This document shows positions 9,501 through 18,346 of a DNA stretch of 64,000 nt, in pieces. This DNA comes from Serratia liquefaciens (GTDB taxonomy: Bacteria; Pseudomonadota; Gammaproteobacteria; Enterobacterales; Enterobacteriaceae). Positions within the stretch are counted from its first letter, which is position 1, and each line of letters starts with the position of its first letter. Below the pieces are notes generated by a model. That model saw nothing but the letters and a program-made list of their open reading frames with translations, was not told the origin of the DNA and searched no databases. The translations under genes and the position numbers were made by a program. Location: the NCBI GenBank assembly GCA_012719855.1, contig JAAXZN010000041.1, positions 20,081 through 84,080 on the forward strand, in the 5' to 3' direction.

Positions 9501-10367
9501 AACGGGCAGGTGGCGGTCAAGGCGTGGGAGGCTCTGGGCAAAATGACCGGCCGCGATCACCGCCATCTGGCGCTGAACAAGGAAGACGAAAAAATCCGCT
9601 TCCGCGACATTCAGGCCCAGCCGCGCAAAATCATTTCCAGCCCCACCTGGTCAGGGCTGGAGGATGAACACGTGTCGTATAACGCCTGTTATACCAACGT
9701 GCATGAGCTGATCCCATGGCGCACCATCAGCGGCCGCCAGCAGTTGTATCAGGACCACGAGTGGATGCGCGCCTTTGGCGAGAGCCTGCTGGTGTACCGT
9801 CCGCCGATCGATACGCGTGCCGCGCAGCCGTTGCTGAACCAGAAGCCGAACGGCAATAAAGAGAAGGCGTTGAACTTTCTGACGCCGCACCAGAAGTGGG
9901 GCATTCACTCCACCTACAGCGACAACCTGCTGATGCTGACCCTGTCGCGCGGTGGGCCGATCGTCTGGATGAGCGAAGACGACGCCAAAGAGCTGGGCAT
10001 TGAGGATAACGACTGGATCGAAGCCTTTAACGCCAACGGCGCACTGACCGCTCGGGCGGTGGTCAGCCAGCGTATTCCTGCCGGTATGACCATGATGTAC
10101 CACGCGCAAGAACGCATCGTGAATATTCCCGGCTCGGAAATTACCAGCCAGCGCGGCGGCATTCACAACTCGGTGACCCGCGTCTGCCCGAAACCGACCC
10201 ATATGATCGGTGGTTACGCGCAGCTGGCCTACGGTTTCAACTATTACGGCACCGTTGGCTCCAACCGCGACGAGTTTGTGGTGGTACGCAAAATGAACCG
10301 CATCGATTGGTTAGACGGTGAAGGCAACGACGACTCGCAGGGCAGCCAGCAGGAGAAAGCAAAATGA
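6591..10367 (+). CDS. narG: Respiratory nitrate reductase, alpha (molybdenum) subunit
   Basis: This 1258-residue catalytic subunit reduces nitrate to nitrite on the cytoplasmic side of the inner membrane using a bis-MGD molybdenum cofactor. It begins MSKFLDRFRYFKQ, as in E. coli NarG. It has the His-plus-three-Cys FS0 cluster site (HGVNCTGSC near residue 50 and the RGCPRG cysteine near 94) and the YDWYCDLPPASP segment whose Asp ligates molybdenum (near residue 223). No Tat signal is present, as expected. Length is close to the usual 1247. The stop overlaps the narH start by four bases. Sequence and the linked narHJI favour narG over narZ naming, but no narK lies upstream. Confidence 0.98.
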   Translation: MSKFLDRFRYFKQLAEPFSGDHGQTLNTNRDWEDGYRSRWQHDKIVRSTHGVNCTGSCSWKIYVKNGLVTWETQQTDYPRTRPDLPNHEPRGCPRGASYSWYLYSANRLKYPLMRKRLIKLWREAKALHSDPVEAWGSIVSDPEKAKSYKVARGRGGFVRSSWQEVNELIAASNVYTAKTFGPDRIIGFSPIPAMSMVSYAAGARYLSLIGGTCLSFYDWYCDLPPASPMTWGEQTDVPESADWYNSSYIIAWGSNVPQTRTPDAHFFTEVRYKGTKTVAVTPDYAEVAKLCDQWLNPKQGTDSAMALAMGHVMLKEFHLDREVGYFRDYVRRYTDMPMLVMLEPREEGHYAAGRLLRAADLVDGLGQENNPEWKTVAIDQRSGELVAPQGSIGFRWGEQGKWNLEQRAGQDQQEVELQLSLLGAHDEVAEVGFPYFGGIKSGAAEGGNFNSVALDEILLHKLPVKRLRLADGSEALVTSVYDLTLANYGLERGLNDANCATDYDDVKAYTPAWAEQITGVSRHNIIRIAREFADNAEKTHGRSMIIVGAGVNHWYHMDMTYRGLINMLIFCGCVGQSGGGWAHYVGQEKLRPQTGWLPLAFGLDWQRPPRHMNSTSFFYNHSSQWRYETVGTEELLSPMADKSRFGGSLIDLNVRAERMGWLPSAPQLGTNPLHLAAQAQAAGQSPVEYTVDALKKGTLGFAAEQPDNPQNFPRNLFVWRSNLLGSSGKGHEYMLKYLLGTENGIQGKDLGQQGGAKPQEVEWLDNGGEGKLDLVVTLDFRMSSTCLYSDIVLPTATWYEKDDMNTSDMHPFIHPLSAAVDPAWDSKSDWEIYKGIAKAFSEVCVGHLGQETDVVTLPIQHDSAAELAQPYGVKDWKKGECELIPGKTAPHIMVVERDYPATYERFTSLGPLLDKLGNGGKGIGWNTQEEVDFLKKLNYVKTAGPAAGRPKIESAIDAAEVILTLAPETNGQVAVKAWEALGKMTGRDHRHLALNKEDEKIRFRDIQAQPRKIISSPTWSGLEDEHVSYNACYTNVHELIPWRTISGRQQLYQDHEWMRAFGESLLVYRPPIDTRAAQPLLNQKPNGNKEKALNFLTPHQKWGIHSTYSDNLLMLTLSRGGPIVWMSEDDAKELGIEDNDWIEAFNANGALTARAVVSQRIPAGMTMMYHAQERIVNIPGSEITSQRGGIHNSVTRVCPKPTHMIGGYAQLAYGFNYYGTVGSNRDEFVVVRKMNRIDWLDGEGNDDSQGSQQEKAK

Positions 10368-11908
10368 AAATTCGTTCACAAGTCGGCATGGTGCTGAACC
10401 TGGACAAATGCATCGGTTGCCATACATGTTCGGTGACCTGCAAGAACATCTGGACCAGCCGCGAGGGTATGGAGTACGCCTGGTTCAACAACGTCGAAAG
10501 CAAACCCGGCGTCGGCTACCCGCACGCCTGGGAAGATCAGCAAAAGTGGAAGGGCGGTTGGATCCGTAAAATCAACGGCAAGCTGGAACCGCGTATGGGC
10601 AGCCGCGTCGGCCTGTTGTCGAAGATTTTCGCCAACCCGGACGTGCCTGCGCTGGACGATTACTACGAGCCTTTCGACTACGACTATCAGAACCTGCCTA
10701 CCGCGCCGCAGGGGAAGCATCAGCCGATCGCCCGTCCGCGCTCGCTGATCACCGGCCAGCGTATGAAGAAGATCGAAAGCGGCCCGAACTGGGAGGAGAT
10801 CCTCGGCGGCGAATTCGAGAAACGCTCGCAGGACAAAAACTTCGACAATATGCAGAAGGCGATGTACGGCCAGTTCGAAAACACCTTCATGATGTATTTG
10901 CCGCGCCTGTGCGAACACTGCCTTAACCCGGCCTGTGTCGCGACTTGCCCAAGCGGCGCCATCTACAAGCGTGGCGAAGACGGCATTGTGCTGATCGATC
11001 AGGATAAATGCCGCGGCTGGCGCATGTGCCTGACCGGCTGTCCGTACAAAAAAATCTATTTCAACTGGAAGAGCGGCAAGTCCGAGAAGTGCATCTTCTG
11101 CTACCCGCGTATCGAATCCGGCCAGCTGACGGTGTGTTCGGAAACCTGCGTTGGCCGTATCCGCTATCTGGGCGTGCTGCTGTATGACGCCGATCGCATT
11201 GAGCAAGCCGCCGCTGCCGAGAACGAGCAGGATCTCTATCAGCGCCAGTTGGATATCTTCCTGGATCCGCACGATCCGGCGGTGATTGCCCAGGCGTTGC
11301 AGGACGGCATTCCGCAAGGCGTGATCGAGGCCGCGCAGCAGTCGCCGGTGTATAAAATGGCGATGGACTGGAAGCTGGCGCTGCCGCTGCACCCGGAATA
11401 CCGCACGTTGCCGATGGTCTGGTACGTCCCGCCGCTGTCACCGATTCAATCCGCCGCCGATGCCGGTGAGCTGGCGCACAGCGGCGTGTTGCCGGACGTG
11501 GAAAGCCTGCGTATCCCGGTGCAATATCTGGCCAACTTGCTGACCGCCGGGGATACCGCACCGGTGCTGTTGGCACTCAAGCGCATGCTGGCAATGCGCC
11601 ACTACAAACGGGCGGAAACCGTTGACGGCGTACAGGACACCAGTGCGCTGGAGCAGGTGGGGTTGACCGAAGCGCAGGCGCAGGAAATGTACCGCTATCT
11701 GGCGATCGCCAACTATGAAGACCGCTTTGTGATCCCATCCAGCCACCGCGAGCTGGCGCGAGAAGCCTTCCCGGAAAGCAAAGGCTGCGGTTTCAGCTTT
11801 GGCGACGGCTGCCACGGCAGCGACGGTAAATTCAATCTGTTCAACAGCCGCCGCATTGACGCCATTGATGTGACGCAAAAAACCACTCGCCAGGAGGATG
11901 CCTCATGA
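10364..11908 (+). CDS. narH: Respiratory nitrate reductase, beta (iron-sulfur) subunit
   Basis: This 514-residue electron-transfer subunit passes electrons from NarI hemes to NarG through four iron-sulfur clusters. Cysteine groups are visible in order: CIGCHTCSVTCKNIW near residue 16, CEHCLNPACVATC near 184, CRGWRMCLTGC near 217 and CIFCYPRIESG with CSETC near 244. The Trp in CRGWRMC replaces a Cys, which gives the known 3Fe-4S cluster. Start and stop both overlap neighbours by four bases, the classical narGHJI layout. It acts at the cytoplasmic face bound to NarG. Confidence 0.98.
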   Translation: MKIRSQVGMVLNLDKCIGCHTCSVTCKNIWTSREGMEYAWFNNVESKPGVGYPHAWEDQQKWKGGWIRKINGKLEPRMGSRVGLLSKIFANPDVPALDDYYEPFDYDYQNLPTAPQGKHQPIARPRSLITGQRMKKIESGPNWEEILGGEFEKRSQDKNFDNMQKAMYGQFENTFMMYLPRLCEHCLNPACVATCPSGAIYKRGEDGIVLIDQDKCRGWRMCLTGCPYKKIYFNWKSGKSEKCIFCYPRIESGQLTVCSETCVGRIRYLGVLLYDADRIEQAAAAENEQDLYQRQLDIFLDPHDPAVIAQALQDGIPQGVIEAAQQSPVYKMAMDWKLALPLHPEYRTLPMVWYVPPLSPIQSAADAGELAHSGVLPDVESLRIPVQYLANLLTAGDTAPVLLALKRMLAMRHYKRAETVDGVQDTSALEQVGLTEAQAQEMYRYLAIANYEDRFVIPSSHRELAREAFPESKGCGFSFGDGCHGSDGKFNLFNSRRIDAIDVTQKTTRQEDAS

Positions 11909-12627
11909 TCAGCCTGAAAGTGATTGCCCGGCTGCTGGACTACCCGGAGCAGGCGCTGTTTGACCATCAGCAGGCGTTGGTCGAGGCGCTGGAGCCGGCC
12001 AGCGAACTGGATTTACACCACAGCGCGCAGCTGATCCTGTTTATTCGCCGTTTTTGCGCTCGTCCGTTGCTGGACGTGCAGGCCGAATATTGCGAACTGT
12101 TTGATCGTGGCCGCGCCACCTCGCTGCTGCTGTTTGAGCACGTGCATGGTGAATCGCGCGATCGCGGTCAGGCGATGGTCGACCTGATGGCGCAATACCG
12201 TGACGCGGGGCTGGAGATCGACAGCCGCGAGCTACCGGACTTTTTGCCGTTGTATCTGGAATACCTGGCCAGCCGCAACCAGGCCGAAGCGCGCGGCGGG
12301 TTGCAGGATATCGCGCCGATCCTGGCGCTGTTGGGCGCACGTTTGCAGCAGAGAGAGAGTCCGTATGCGGTGTTGTTTGATCTGTTGCTGACACTGTCCG
12401 GCACCGAGGTGAAAAGCGCCAGCCTGGAAAGCCAGGTGGCGGGGGAAGCCAGGGACGACACGCCGCAGGCGCTGGACGCGGTCTGGGAAGAGGAGCAGAT
12501 CAAGTTTCTCGGTGAGGAAGGCTGCGCTTCGGCACAGCAAACGGCGCATCAGCGACGCTTTGCCGGCGCGGTGGCGCCACAGTACCTGGACCTGACGGAT
12601 GCGCTAACCGGAACCAAAGGACGCTAA
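11905..12627 (+). CDS. narJ: Nitrate reductase assembly chaperone (delta subunit)
   Basis: This 240-residue TorD/NarJ-type chaperone inserts the molybdenum cofactor and iron-sulfur centre into NarG and holds back membrane docking until the enzyme is ready. The N-terminus has [19 protein letters not shown] and the family motif [16 protein letters not shown] near residue 72, followed by [11 protein letters not shown] near residue 111. It starts inside the narH stop and lies two bases before narI. Length matches E. coli NarJ (236). It is not part of the final enzyme. Confidence 0.97.
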   Translation: MISLKVIARLLDYPEQALFDHQQALVEALEPASELDLHHSAQLILFIRRFCARPLLDVQAEYCELFDRGRATSLLLFEHVHGESRDRGQAMVDLMAQYRDAGLEIDSRELPDFLPLYLEYLASRNQAEARGGLQDIAPILALLGARLQQRESPYAVLFDLLLTLSGTEVKSASLESQVAGEARDDTPQALDAVWEEEQIKFLGEEGCASAQQTAHQRRFAGAVAPQYLDLTDALTGTKGR

Positions 12628-12629
12628 TC

Positions 12630-13307
12630 ATGCAATTTTTAAATCAATTCTTCTTCGATATTTACCCCTATCTGGCGGGAGCGATTTTCCTGATAGGCAG
12701 CTGGTTGCGTTACGATTACGGGCAGTACAGCTGGCGTGCCGGCTCCAGCCAAATGCTGGATAAAAAGGGCATGCGCTTGGCATCCAACCTGTTCCATATC
12801 GGTATTTTGGGTATCTTCGCCGGTCACTTCCTCGGCATGTTGACGCCGCACTGGATGTATGAAGCCTTCCTGCCGATCGACGTGAAACAGAAGCTGGCGA
12901 TGATTGCCGGCGGTGCCTGCGGCGTGATGACGTTAGTCGGCGGGGCGCTGTTACTGAAACGTCGCCTGACCAACCCACGTGTGCGTGCGACCAGCAGCTT
13001 TGCCGACATTATGATCCTGACGCTGTTGGTGGTGCAGGTGTGTCTGGGGCTGCTGACCATTCCGTTCTCCGCCCAGCATATGGACGGCAGCGAAATGATG
13101 AAGCTGGTGGCCTGGGCGCAGGCGGTGGTGACCTTCCACGCCGGGGCGTCACAGCATCTGGCTGGGGTTGCGTTGATCTTCAAATTGCACATGGTGCTGG
13201 GCATGACGTTGTTCGTGCTGTTCCCGTTCTGCCGCCTGGTGCATATCTGGAGCGTGCCGGTGGAATACCTGACCCGTCGCTACCAACTGGTGCGTAACCG
13301 CCGTTAA
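12630..13307 (+). CDS. narI: Respiratory nitrate reductase, gamma (cytochrome b) subunit
   Basis: This 225-residue membrane subunit has five predicted helices. It oxidises quinol on the periplasmic side and passes electrons to NarH. Heme ligands are at the expected positions: His56 and His66 in the second helix, with two more near residues 187 and 205 (FKLHMVLG and RLVHIWSVP). It closes the nar operon. No strong hairpin-T terminator is evident just after the stop. Confidence 0.97.
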   Translation: MQFLNQFFFDIYPYLAGAIFLIGSWLRYDYGQYSWRAGSSQMLDKKGMRLASNLFHIGILGIFAGHFLGMLTPHWMYEAFLPIDVKQKLAMIAGGACGVMTLVGGALLLKRRLTNPRVRATSSFADIMILTLLVVQVCLGLLTIPFSAQHMDGSEMMKLVAWAQAVVTFHAGASQHLAGVALIFKLHMVLGMTLFVLFPFCRLVHIWSVPVEYLTRRYQLVRNRR

Positions 13308-13629
13308 TTCCTCGCCTACATAGCGGCAATGCCTGCCAGGTGTTGTCGCTTTTCTGCTTCTCCGTGGTTTTCCGCCTATTCTTAATTTATCTCCCCTGAG
13401 TGAGTTCCTGTAGATCTCCGTTCGACCTTGCTCTAGGCTGTGGCCGGATAAACAGACGTGATTTATCGGCTCAGTTAAATGAACGGAATCAATCAGTAAG
13501 AATGCCACTTGGGTTTTTCTTTATGCTGATGTCAAACAAGGGTATGGCTGAGGATAGCGGGGTTTGAATCATTAACCGCGCTTGATAGTTGGCCAACGGA
13601 ATAATGGACAAGCAGGCTGAACAACGATA
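13308..13629. other. Gap between nar operon and lipid operon
   Basis: These 322 bases show no convincing gene. The region presumably holds the end of the nar transcript and the promoter for the eight-gene lipid operon. I could not place a confident -35/-10 pair; the most promoter-like stretch is around 13580-13605 (TTGATA followed by AATAATGG), but its spacing is short. No FNR, NarL or quorum-sensing (lux-type) box was recognised. Confidence 0.5.
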
Positions 13630-14637
13630 ATGACCCTAAATAGCCTTTCCCAAAGCTTATTGCCTCTTAAAATTATTGCGACCGGCGCGGCGTTGCCGCC
13701 GCAGTGCGTCGAATCCTCGGCGCTGGACCGTCGCTTGAACAAGTCGGCCGGTTACGTAGAAAAACGTTCGGGTATTATTCATCGTTTCCATGCCGACAAT
13801 GATGCCAGTCAGGCCGAATTGGCCGTTGCCGCGCTGGACGATGCTCTTGCCCGCCATGCGATCCCGCGAGACTCCATCGATCTGCTTATCTCCGCTTCGG
13901 CCATCGCGGTGCAGGCGTTGCCTTTCAGCGCCGCGCATATTCTAAAACTGGCCCGACTGCGGCCGGGAATCGCGGGCTTTGATATCAACACCAGCTGCGT
14001 CAGTTTTATCTCCGCGCTGCAGGTGGCGGCAGGGTTGCTCAATACGGGCGTTTATCGGCGCATTGCTATTGTCTCTGCCGATATCGCTTCGCGCGGTATC
14101 GACTGGGAGGATGAAGAGTCTTCATTGATCTTCGGTGATGGTGCGGCCTGCGCTATTGTCGAGCAAGGTGACGGGCGTAGCGGCATTTTGTCCTACCTGA
14201 TGGAAACCCACCCGGAAGGCAGCGAGTTTTGTGAGATCAGAGCCGGCGGTACGCGCCGTAATCCGCGTGCCGGCATGAATGACAGTGACTTTCTGTTCCA
14301 TATGAAGGGCAAGCAGCTGTTCCGCCAGGCTTCGGCGCTGATCGAAAGCTTCCTTGGCCGTTTGCTGTCGGCTGCGGGGCTGAACCTGGCGCAAATTGCT
14401 ACCGTGGTGCCGCATCAGGCCAGCCATCTCTCTTTGGAGCATATGCGCAAGCGGCTGCATGTTTCCCCGCAGGCCCTGGTGGATATCTATCGTTACCGGG
14501 GCAATCAGGTGGCGGCTTCCATCCCTTCGACCCTGCACCAAGCGGCAATAACCGGCAGGTTGAACGCCGAACGTCCGGTGATGCTGATCGGCACCGCCGC
14601 CGGTTTGACGCTGGGCGGCATGGTACTGCTGCCATGA
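13630..14637 (+). CDS. KAS III / OleA-like beta-ketoacyl synthase
   Basis: This 335-residue thiolase-fold condensing enzyme has the FabH-type catalytic triad: Cys123 in NTSCVSF, His262 in VPHQAS and Asn292 in GNQVAAS. The TAAGLTLGG segment closes the fold at the C-terminus. FabH primes fatty acid synthesis; its relatives OleA, PqsBC and others carry out special acyl condensations. Several features argue for a special role: it heads a tight operon with reductase, ligase and desaturase genes, and it lacks the fab gene neighbours of housekeeping FabH. Its stop overlaps the next start by four bases. Substrates cannot be read from sequence. Confidence 0.88.
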   Translation: MTLNSLSQSLLPLKIIATGAALPPQCVESSALDRRLNKSAGYVEKRSGIIHRFHADNDASQAELAVAALDDALARHAIPRDSIDLLISASAIAVQALPFSAAHILKLARLRPGIAGFDINTSCVSFISALQVAAGLLNTGVYRRIAIVSADIASRGIDWEDEESSLIFGDGAACAIVEQGDGRSGILSYLMETHPEGSEFCEIRAGGTRRNPRAGMNDSDFLFHMKGKQLFRQASALIESFLGRLLSAAGLNLAQIATVVPHQASHLSLEHMRKRLHVSPQALVDIYRYRGNQVAASIPSTLHQAAITGRLNAERPVMLIGTAAGLTLGGMVLLP

Positions 14638-15650
14638 AGGTGCTGGTGACCGGAGCGACCAGCGGGCTGGGGCGCAACGCCGCCGAGTGGCTGTTGGCCG
14701 CCGGGCATCAGGTGCATGCCACCGGACGGGATATTGCCGCGGGGCGGCAGTTGGCGGCACTGGGCGCCAGGTTTACCGCGCTGGACCTGACCGTGGCCGG
14801 GGACGAGCAGTGTGAGCAATTAATCGCGGGCCATGACATCGTCTGGCACTGTGCCGCAAAATCTTCACCCTGGGGCAGCCGCGAGGCGTTTGATCAGGCC
14901 AATAGCCGCGTGACGGAAAAACTCGCCGGCGCCGCCGGACGTTGCGGGGTTCAGCGGTTTATCCATATTTCGACGCCGGCGGTTTATTTCGATTTCAGCC
15001 ACCGCCACAACGTCACCGAGGCGGATATTTCCCGACGCTTTGCCAATCATTATGCCGCCAGCAAGTTTGCTGCCGAACAGAGCATTGCGGCGGAGGTGTC
15101 CGCCTTTCCGCACACCACCTACCTGATCTTGCGCCCTCGCGGCCTGTTCGGTCCCCATGACCGGGTCATCGTGCCAAGGATACTGGCGCAGCTGCGGCGC
15201 GATAAAGGCGTGCTGCGTTTGCCGGGCGGCGGTTCCGCTTATCTGGATCTCACCTTTGTGCTCAACGTGGTGCATGCGATGGATCTGGCAAGCCGTCAAC
15301 CAGGTTTACCGTCCGGCAGCATTTTCAATATCACCAACCAACAGCCGCAGCGGCTGGCCGATATGTTGCACCAACTGCTCAACCGGCAGTTGGGCTGGCA
15401 ATACGCCGTCAAGGCGGTGCCATATCCCTTATTGTCGGGCGTTGCTACGGGGATGGAGCTGTTGGCCCACGTCACCCGCAAAGAACCGATGCTGACCCGC
15501 TATAGCGTTGCGGCGGCCTATTTCGACATGACGCTGGATAACACCCAGGCGATAGAGGTGCTGGGTTATCGGCCGCGCTACAGTCTGGAGCAGGGGATCG
15601 AACTGACGGCGCAGTGGTTAAAGCAGCAGGGGATGAGCGCAGATGGCTAA
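14634..15650 (+). CDS. Extended SDR: NAD-dependent epimerase / 3beta-HSD family
   Basis: This is a 338-residue Rossmann-fold oxidoreductase. It shows the extended-SDR nucleotide motif GATSGLG at residues 7-13 and a Ser113/Tyr140/Lys144 catalytic set (STPAVY and YAASK). LRPRGLFGPHD near residue 163 is characteristic of the 3beta-hydroxysteroid dehydrogenase/OleD branch. In olefin biosynthesis OleD reduces the 2-alkyl-3-keto acid made by OleA; the neighbouring KAS III makes a similar ketoreduction here plausible. Start ATG overlaps the KAS III stop; the end overlaps the next gene by eight bases. Confidence 0.85.
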   Translation: MKVLVTGATSGLGRNAAEWLLAAGHQVHATGRDIAAGRQLAALGARFTALDLTVAGDEQCEQLIAGHDIVWHCAAKSSPWGSREAFDQANSRVTEKLAGAAGRCGVQRFIHISTPAVYFDFSHRHNVTEADISRRFANHYAASKFAAEQSIAAEVSAFPHTTYLILRPRGLFGPHDRVIVPRILAQLRRDKGVLRLPGGGSAYLDLTFVLNVVHAMDLASRQPGLPSGSIFNITNQQPQRLADMLHQLLNRQLGWQYAVKAVPYPLLSGVATGMELLAHVTRKEPMLTRYSVAAAYFDMTLDNTQAIEVLGYRPRYSLEQGIELTAQWLKQQGMSADG

Positions 15651-16449
15651 CATCATGACGTTTGAAATCGGTTATTGCACTCATCTGGGCTGCATGGCGC
15701 TGCGCGGTTCGGCGATGCGCACCTGTAAATTTCCTTCCCGGGCCTATCTGCTGGAAGTCGGCGAGCGCCGCTGGCTGTGGGATACCGGTTATGCCAGCCA
15801 TTTTGAGCATTACACCGCCAGCGGCATTTTTCGGCTTTATCGCCAGGTGACGCCGGTTTATTTCAGCCCGCAGCAGGCCCTGTTGGAACAGTTGCGCAGT
15901 CTGGGGCTGAACACTGGCGATATCGAGGCGGTGATCATTTCGCACTTTCATGCGGACCACATTGCCGGTCTGCGAGACTTCAGCAGCCTGAAGATGATTT
16001 GCTCCGGCGAAGGGTGGCAGCAAACCCGAGAGCTGCGCGGTTTTGCCGCGTTGAAAAGGGCATTTGTGCCCGGATTGATTCCGGAAGGTTTTGAATCTGC
16101 GCTGCAGTTCGTCGAGGGATTTCCGCTGCAAAGCCTGCCTGCCGCATTGGCCCCTTTCCAACAGGGCTATGTGCTGCCGGGCAGCGGCGGAGAAATTGTT
16201 ATCGTGCCGCTGCCAGGGCACGCCGCCGGGCACCTTGGGGCCTTTGTGCTGACCGATGCCGGCTGGACGCTGCTGGCCAGCGATGCCGCCTGGTCGCCGC
16301 TGAACTATCAGCAACTGCGTGGCCCTTCGCGGTTGGCTAACCTGATCATGGACAATCCGCGCAGCTATTACGACACCCTGGGCGCGCTCAACCAGCTCTA
16401 TCTTGGCGGCGCTGCGGAGATCCGCCTGTGTCATGAGGGGGATTTATGA
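15643..16449 (+). CDS. Metallo-beta-lactamase-fold hydrolase, lactonase-like
   Basis: This 268-residue protein has the zinc-binding HFHADH at residues 101-106. A later GHAAGH segment, an SDAAW aspartate and a C-terminal CHEGD histidine complete a two-metal site. The closest known groups by motif are quorum-quenching N-acyl-homoserine lactonases and related lactone or thioester hydrolases. No signal peptide is present, so it acts in the cytoplasm. In the olefin pathway the matching step is done by OleB, an alpha/beta hydrolase that acts on a beta-lactone; none is encoded here, so this enzyme may open a lactone or release an acyl thioester. That role is inference. Confidence 0.82.
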   Translation: MANIMTFEIGYCTHLGCMALRGSAMRTCKFPSRAYLLEVGERRWLWDTGYASHFEHYTASGIFRLYRQVTPVYFSPQQALLEQLRSLGLNTGDIEAVIISHFHADHIAGLRDFSSLKMICSGEGWQQTRELRGFAALKRAFVPGLIPEGFESALQFVEGFPLQSLPAALAPFQQGYVLPGSGGEIVIVPLPGHAAGHLGAFVLTDAGWTLLASDAAWSPLNYQQLRGPSRLANLIMDNPRSYYDTLGALNQLYLGGAAEIRLCHEGDL

Positions 16450-17732
16450 TCCCGCTGATGACGCTATGGCACTACCTGCGTGCGCGGCGACTGAGCTTTA
16501 CCCAACGGGCGGCGCTGGAGGCCTATCAGGCGCGCCAACTGAAGCGGTTTGCCCGGCGCATATTGGCGAGCAGTCCCTATTTTCAACCCTATAGTGCATT
16601 GCCCCTGACCGAGTGGCCAACGATGGACAAGGCGGTGATGATGGCCAATTTCGATCGGATGAACACCGCCGGTCTGCGATTGGAGGAGCTTTTGGCCTGT
16701 GCCCGGCGCAGCGAAAGCGATCGCGATTTCAGCCCCAAAGTGGGCAACTACAGCGTCGGCTTATCTACCGGCACCTCTGGGCGGCGCGGCGTGTTTGTCG
16801 TCAGCCCCCAGGAGCAGCAGATTTGGGCTGGAGGCATGCTGGCAAAAATGTTGCCGCAGGGGGTATTTGCCGGGGAGAAGGTCGCGCTGTTCCTGCGGGC
16901 CGACAACAACCTGTACCACAGCGTCAATAACCGTTGGCTGAGCCTGTCGTTTTACGATCTGTTTGCTCCCTTTGCCGAACATTTGCCGCAGATTGAGCGT
17001 GAACAGCCGACGATTATCGTGGCCCCGGCCCAGGTGTTGTGCGCCCTGGCGGATGCCGTTGAACGCGGCGAACTCAAGCTCAGCGTCAAAAAAGTGATTT
17101 CAGTGGCCGAAGTGCTGGAACCGCAGGATCGCCAACGTTTACAACGGGTGTTTGCGCAGGTGGGGGAAGTGTATCAGGCCACCGAAGGTTTTTTGGCCGC
17201 GACCTGCAGCCACGGCACTTTGCATCTGAACGAAGAGTTTATTCATGTCGAACCTCAGTGGATCGACGAACGGCGTTTTACCCCGTTGATTACCGATTTT
17301 ACCCGCCGTACCCAACCGATAGTGCGCTATCGCCTGGACGATATTCTGGTGAAGCGCGAACAACCCTGTCCCTGCGGGCAGGCGACCATGGCATTGGATC
17401 GTATCGAAGGGCGCTGTGATGACCAACTGCTGTTGCCGGCCAGCCAGGGCGCAACGCAACAGGTCTTCGCCGACCTGTGCCGCCGCGTGATAGCCAATGC
17501 GTTGCCGGCGGTGGCGGATTACCGGCTGACGCAGCAGGGCGGCAGTGAGCTGTATCTGACGGCCGATTGCAACCCGGAGGCGTTGGCGAGCTGCCAACGG
17601 CAATTGATCGCGCTGTTCGAACAGCAAGGTATTGCCACGGAGCAACTGGTGTGGCACCCGCAAACGCAGGCGATCATGCCGCAGTTCGATGCCAAGCGCC
17701 GCCGCATTGTTCGCCTGCCGGAGGCCGGATGA
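16446..17732 (+). CDS. Adenylate-forming enzyme of the PaaK / F390-synthetase-like family
   Basis: The product has 428 residues. A phosphate-binding loop of Gly-Leu-Ser-Thr-Gly-Thr-Ser-Gly-Arg-Arg-Gly lies at about residues 105-115. An ATEGFLA-type motif near residue 242 and a YRLDDILV region near residue 296 complete the adenylation domain. A short cysteine-containing element (PCPCGQA, near 307) is typical of the PaaK/CapK group. Such enzymes activate a carboxylate as acyl-AMP. It is shorter than OleC-type beta-lactone synthetases and belongs to a different branch. It starts inside the preceding stop and overlaps the next gene. The acid it activates is unknown; a hydroxy-acyl product of the upstream enzymes is the simplest guess. 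Confidence 0.8.
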   Translation: MIPLMTLWHYLRARRLSFTQRAALEAYQARQLKRFARRILASSPYFQPYSALPLTEWPTMDKAVMMANFDRMNTAGLRLEELLACARRSESDRDFSPKVGNYSVGLSTGTSGRRGVFVVSPQEQQIWAGGMLAKMLPQGVFAGEKVALFLRADNNLYHSVNNRWLSLSFYDLFAPFAEHLPQIEREQPTIIVAPAQVLCALADAVERGELKLSVKKVISVAEVLEPQDRQRLQRVFAQVGEVYQATEGFLAATCSHGTLHLNEEFIHVEPQWIDERRFTPLITDFTRRTQPIVRYRLDDILVKREQPCPCGQATMALDRIEGRCDDQLLLPASQGATQQVFADLCRRVIANALPAVADYRLTQQGGSELYLTADCNPEALASCQRQLIALFEQQGIATEQLVWHPQTQAIMPQFDAKRRRIVRLPEAG

Positions 17733-18346
17733 AAATCGTTGTTTATCGCCTGTGGCAGATGTTGCTGGGGTGGGGATTTGTCGGGGTTATCTACCACGGC
17801 AGCGATCGTTGGCAAGGTGCCGGCCACTTGCTGACGCCCGGCTGGGTTGACCGGGCGATCCCGTTCAGCCCGCATGCCATCTGGCTGTATCTGTCGTTTT
17901 TCCTGATTATCCCGCTGTGCTATCTGCTTTGTCCGTTGAACCGGCTAAAATGGCTCAGAACTACCATGCAGCTCAGCGCCTTGCTGGCGGGCGCCATTTA
18001 TCTGCTGTGGCCGACGACGATGGACTATCCGCGCGTTCAGCCGGGTTCGGTGAGTGCTGATTTGCTGGCGGCGCTGATCGGCGTTGATTCGTCGCAAAAC
18101 TGCCTGCCTTCACTGCATATCGCCTTGACGGTATTGGCGGTGTGGGCGGCGGCGGAAAGCCATAAAAAACTGCGCAGCGCGTTGCTGATCGTCTGGGGGC
18201 TGGCGATTGCATTTTCCATCTTGCAACTGCGTCGCCACCTGTTTGTGGATTTGCTCCGTGGGGCGGCGTTGGCGTGGGGCGTGGGCTACGTCTGCCAGCG
18301 AGTTCAATGGATTGGCTGGGGCGTACGGCAGGGGGAAGAGTCATGA
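17729..18346 (+). CDS. PAP2-superfamily membrane phosphatase / phosphotransferase
   Basis: This 205-residue protein has about five hydrophobic helices. It keeps two of the PAP2 signature histidines in context: CLPSLH (His130) and RRHLFVDLLRG (His170, Asp174). This pattern is closer to the AUR1/inositol-phosphoceramide-synthase-like PAP2 branch than to soluble acid phosphatases, because the classical N-terminal KxxxxxxRP motif is not obvious. Such proteins dephosphorylate lipid phosphates or transfer lipid head groups in the membrane. The ATGA overlap at both ends places it firmly in the operon. It suggests that the final product carries, or is released from, a phospho-linked group. Confidence 0.72.
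   Translation: MKIVVYRLWQMLLGWGFVGVIYHGSDRWQGAGHLLTPGWVDRAIPFSPHAIWLYLSFFLIIPLCYLLCPLNRLKWLRTTMQLSALLAGAIYLLWPTTMDYPRVQPGSVSADLLAALIGVDSSQNCLPSLHIALTVLAVWAAAESHKKLRSALLIVWGLAIAFSILQLRRHLFVDLLRGAALAWGVGYVCQRVQWIGWGVRQGEES

Noticed and set aside
13308..13629. Possible lux box near the CCTGCCAGG palindrome in the lipid operon upstream region
   Set aside because: Too short and lacks the conserved outer bases of a quorum-sensing operator.
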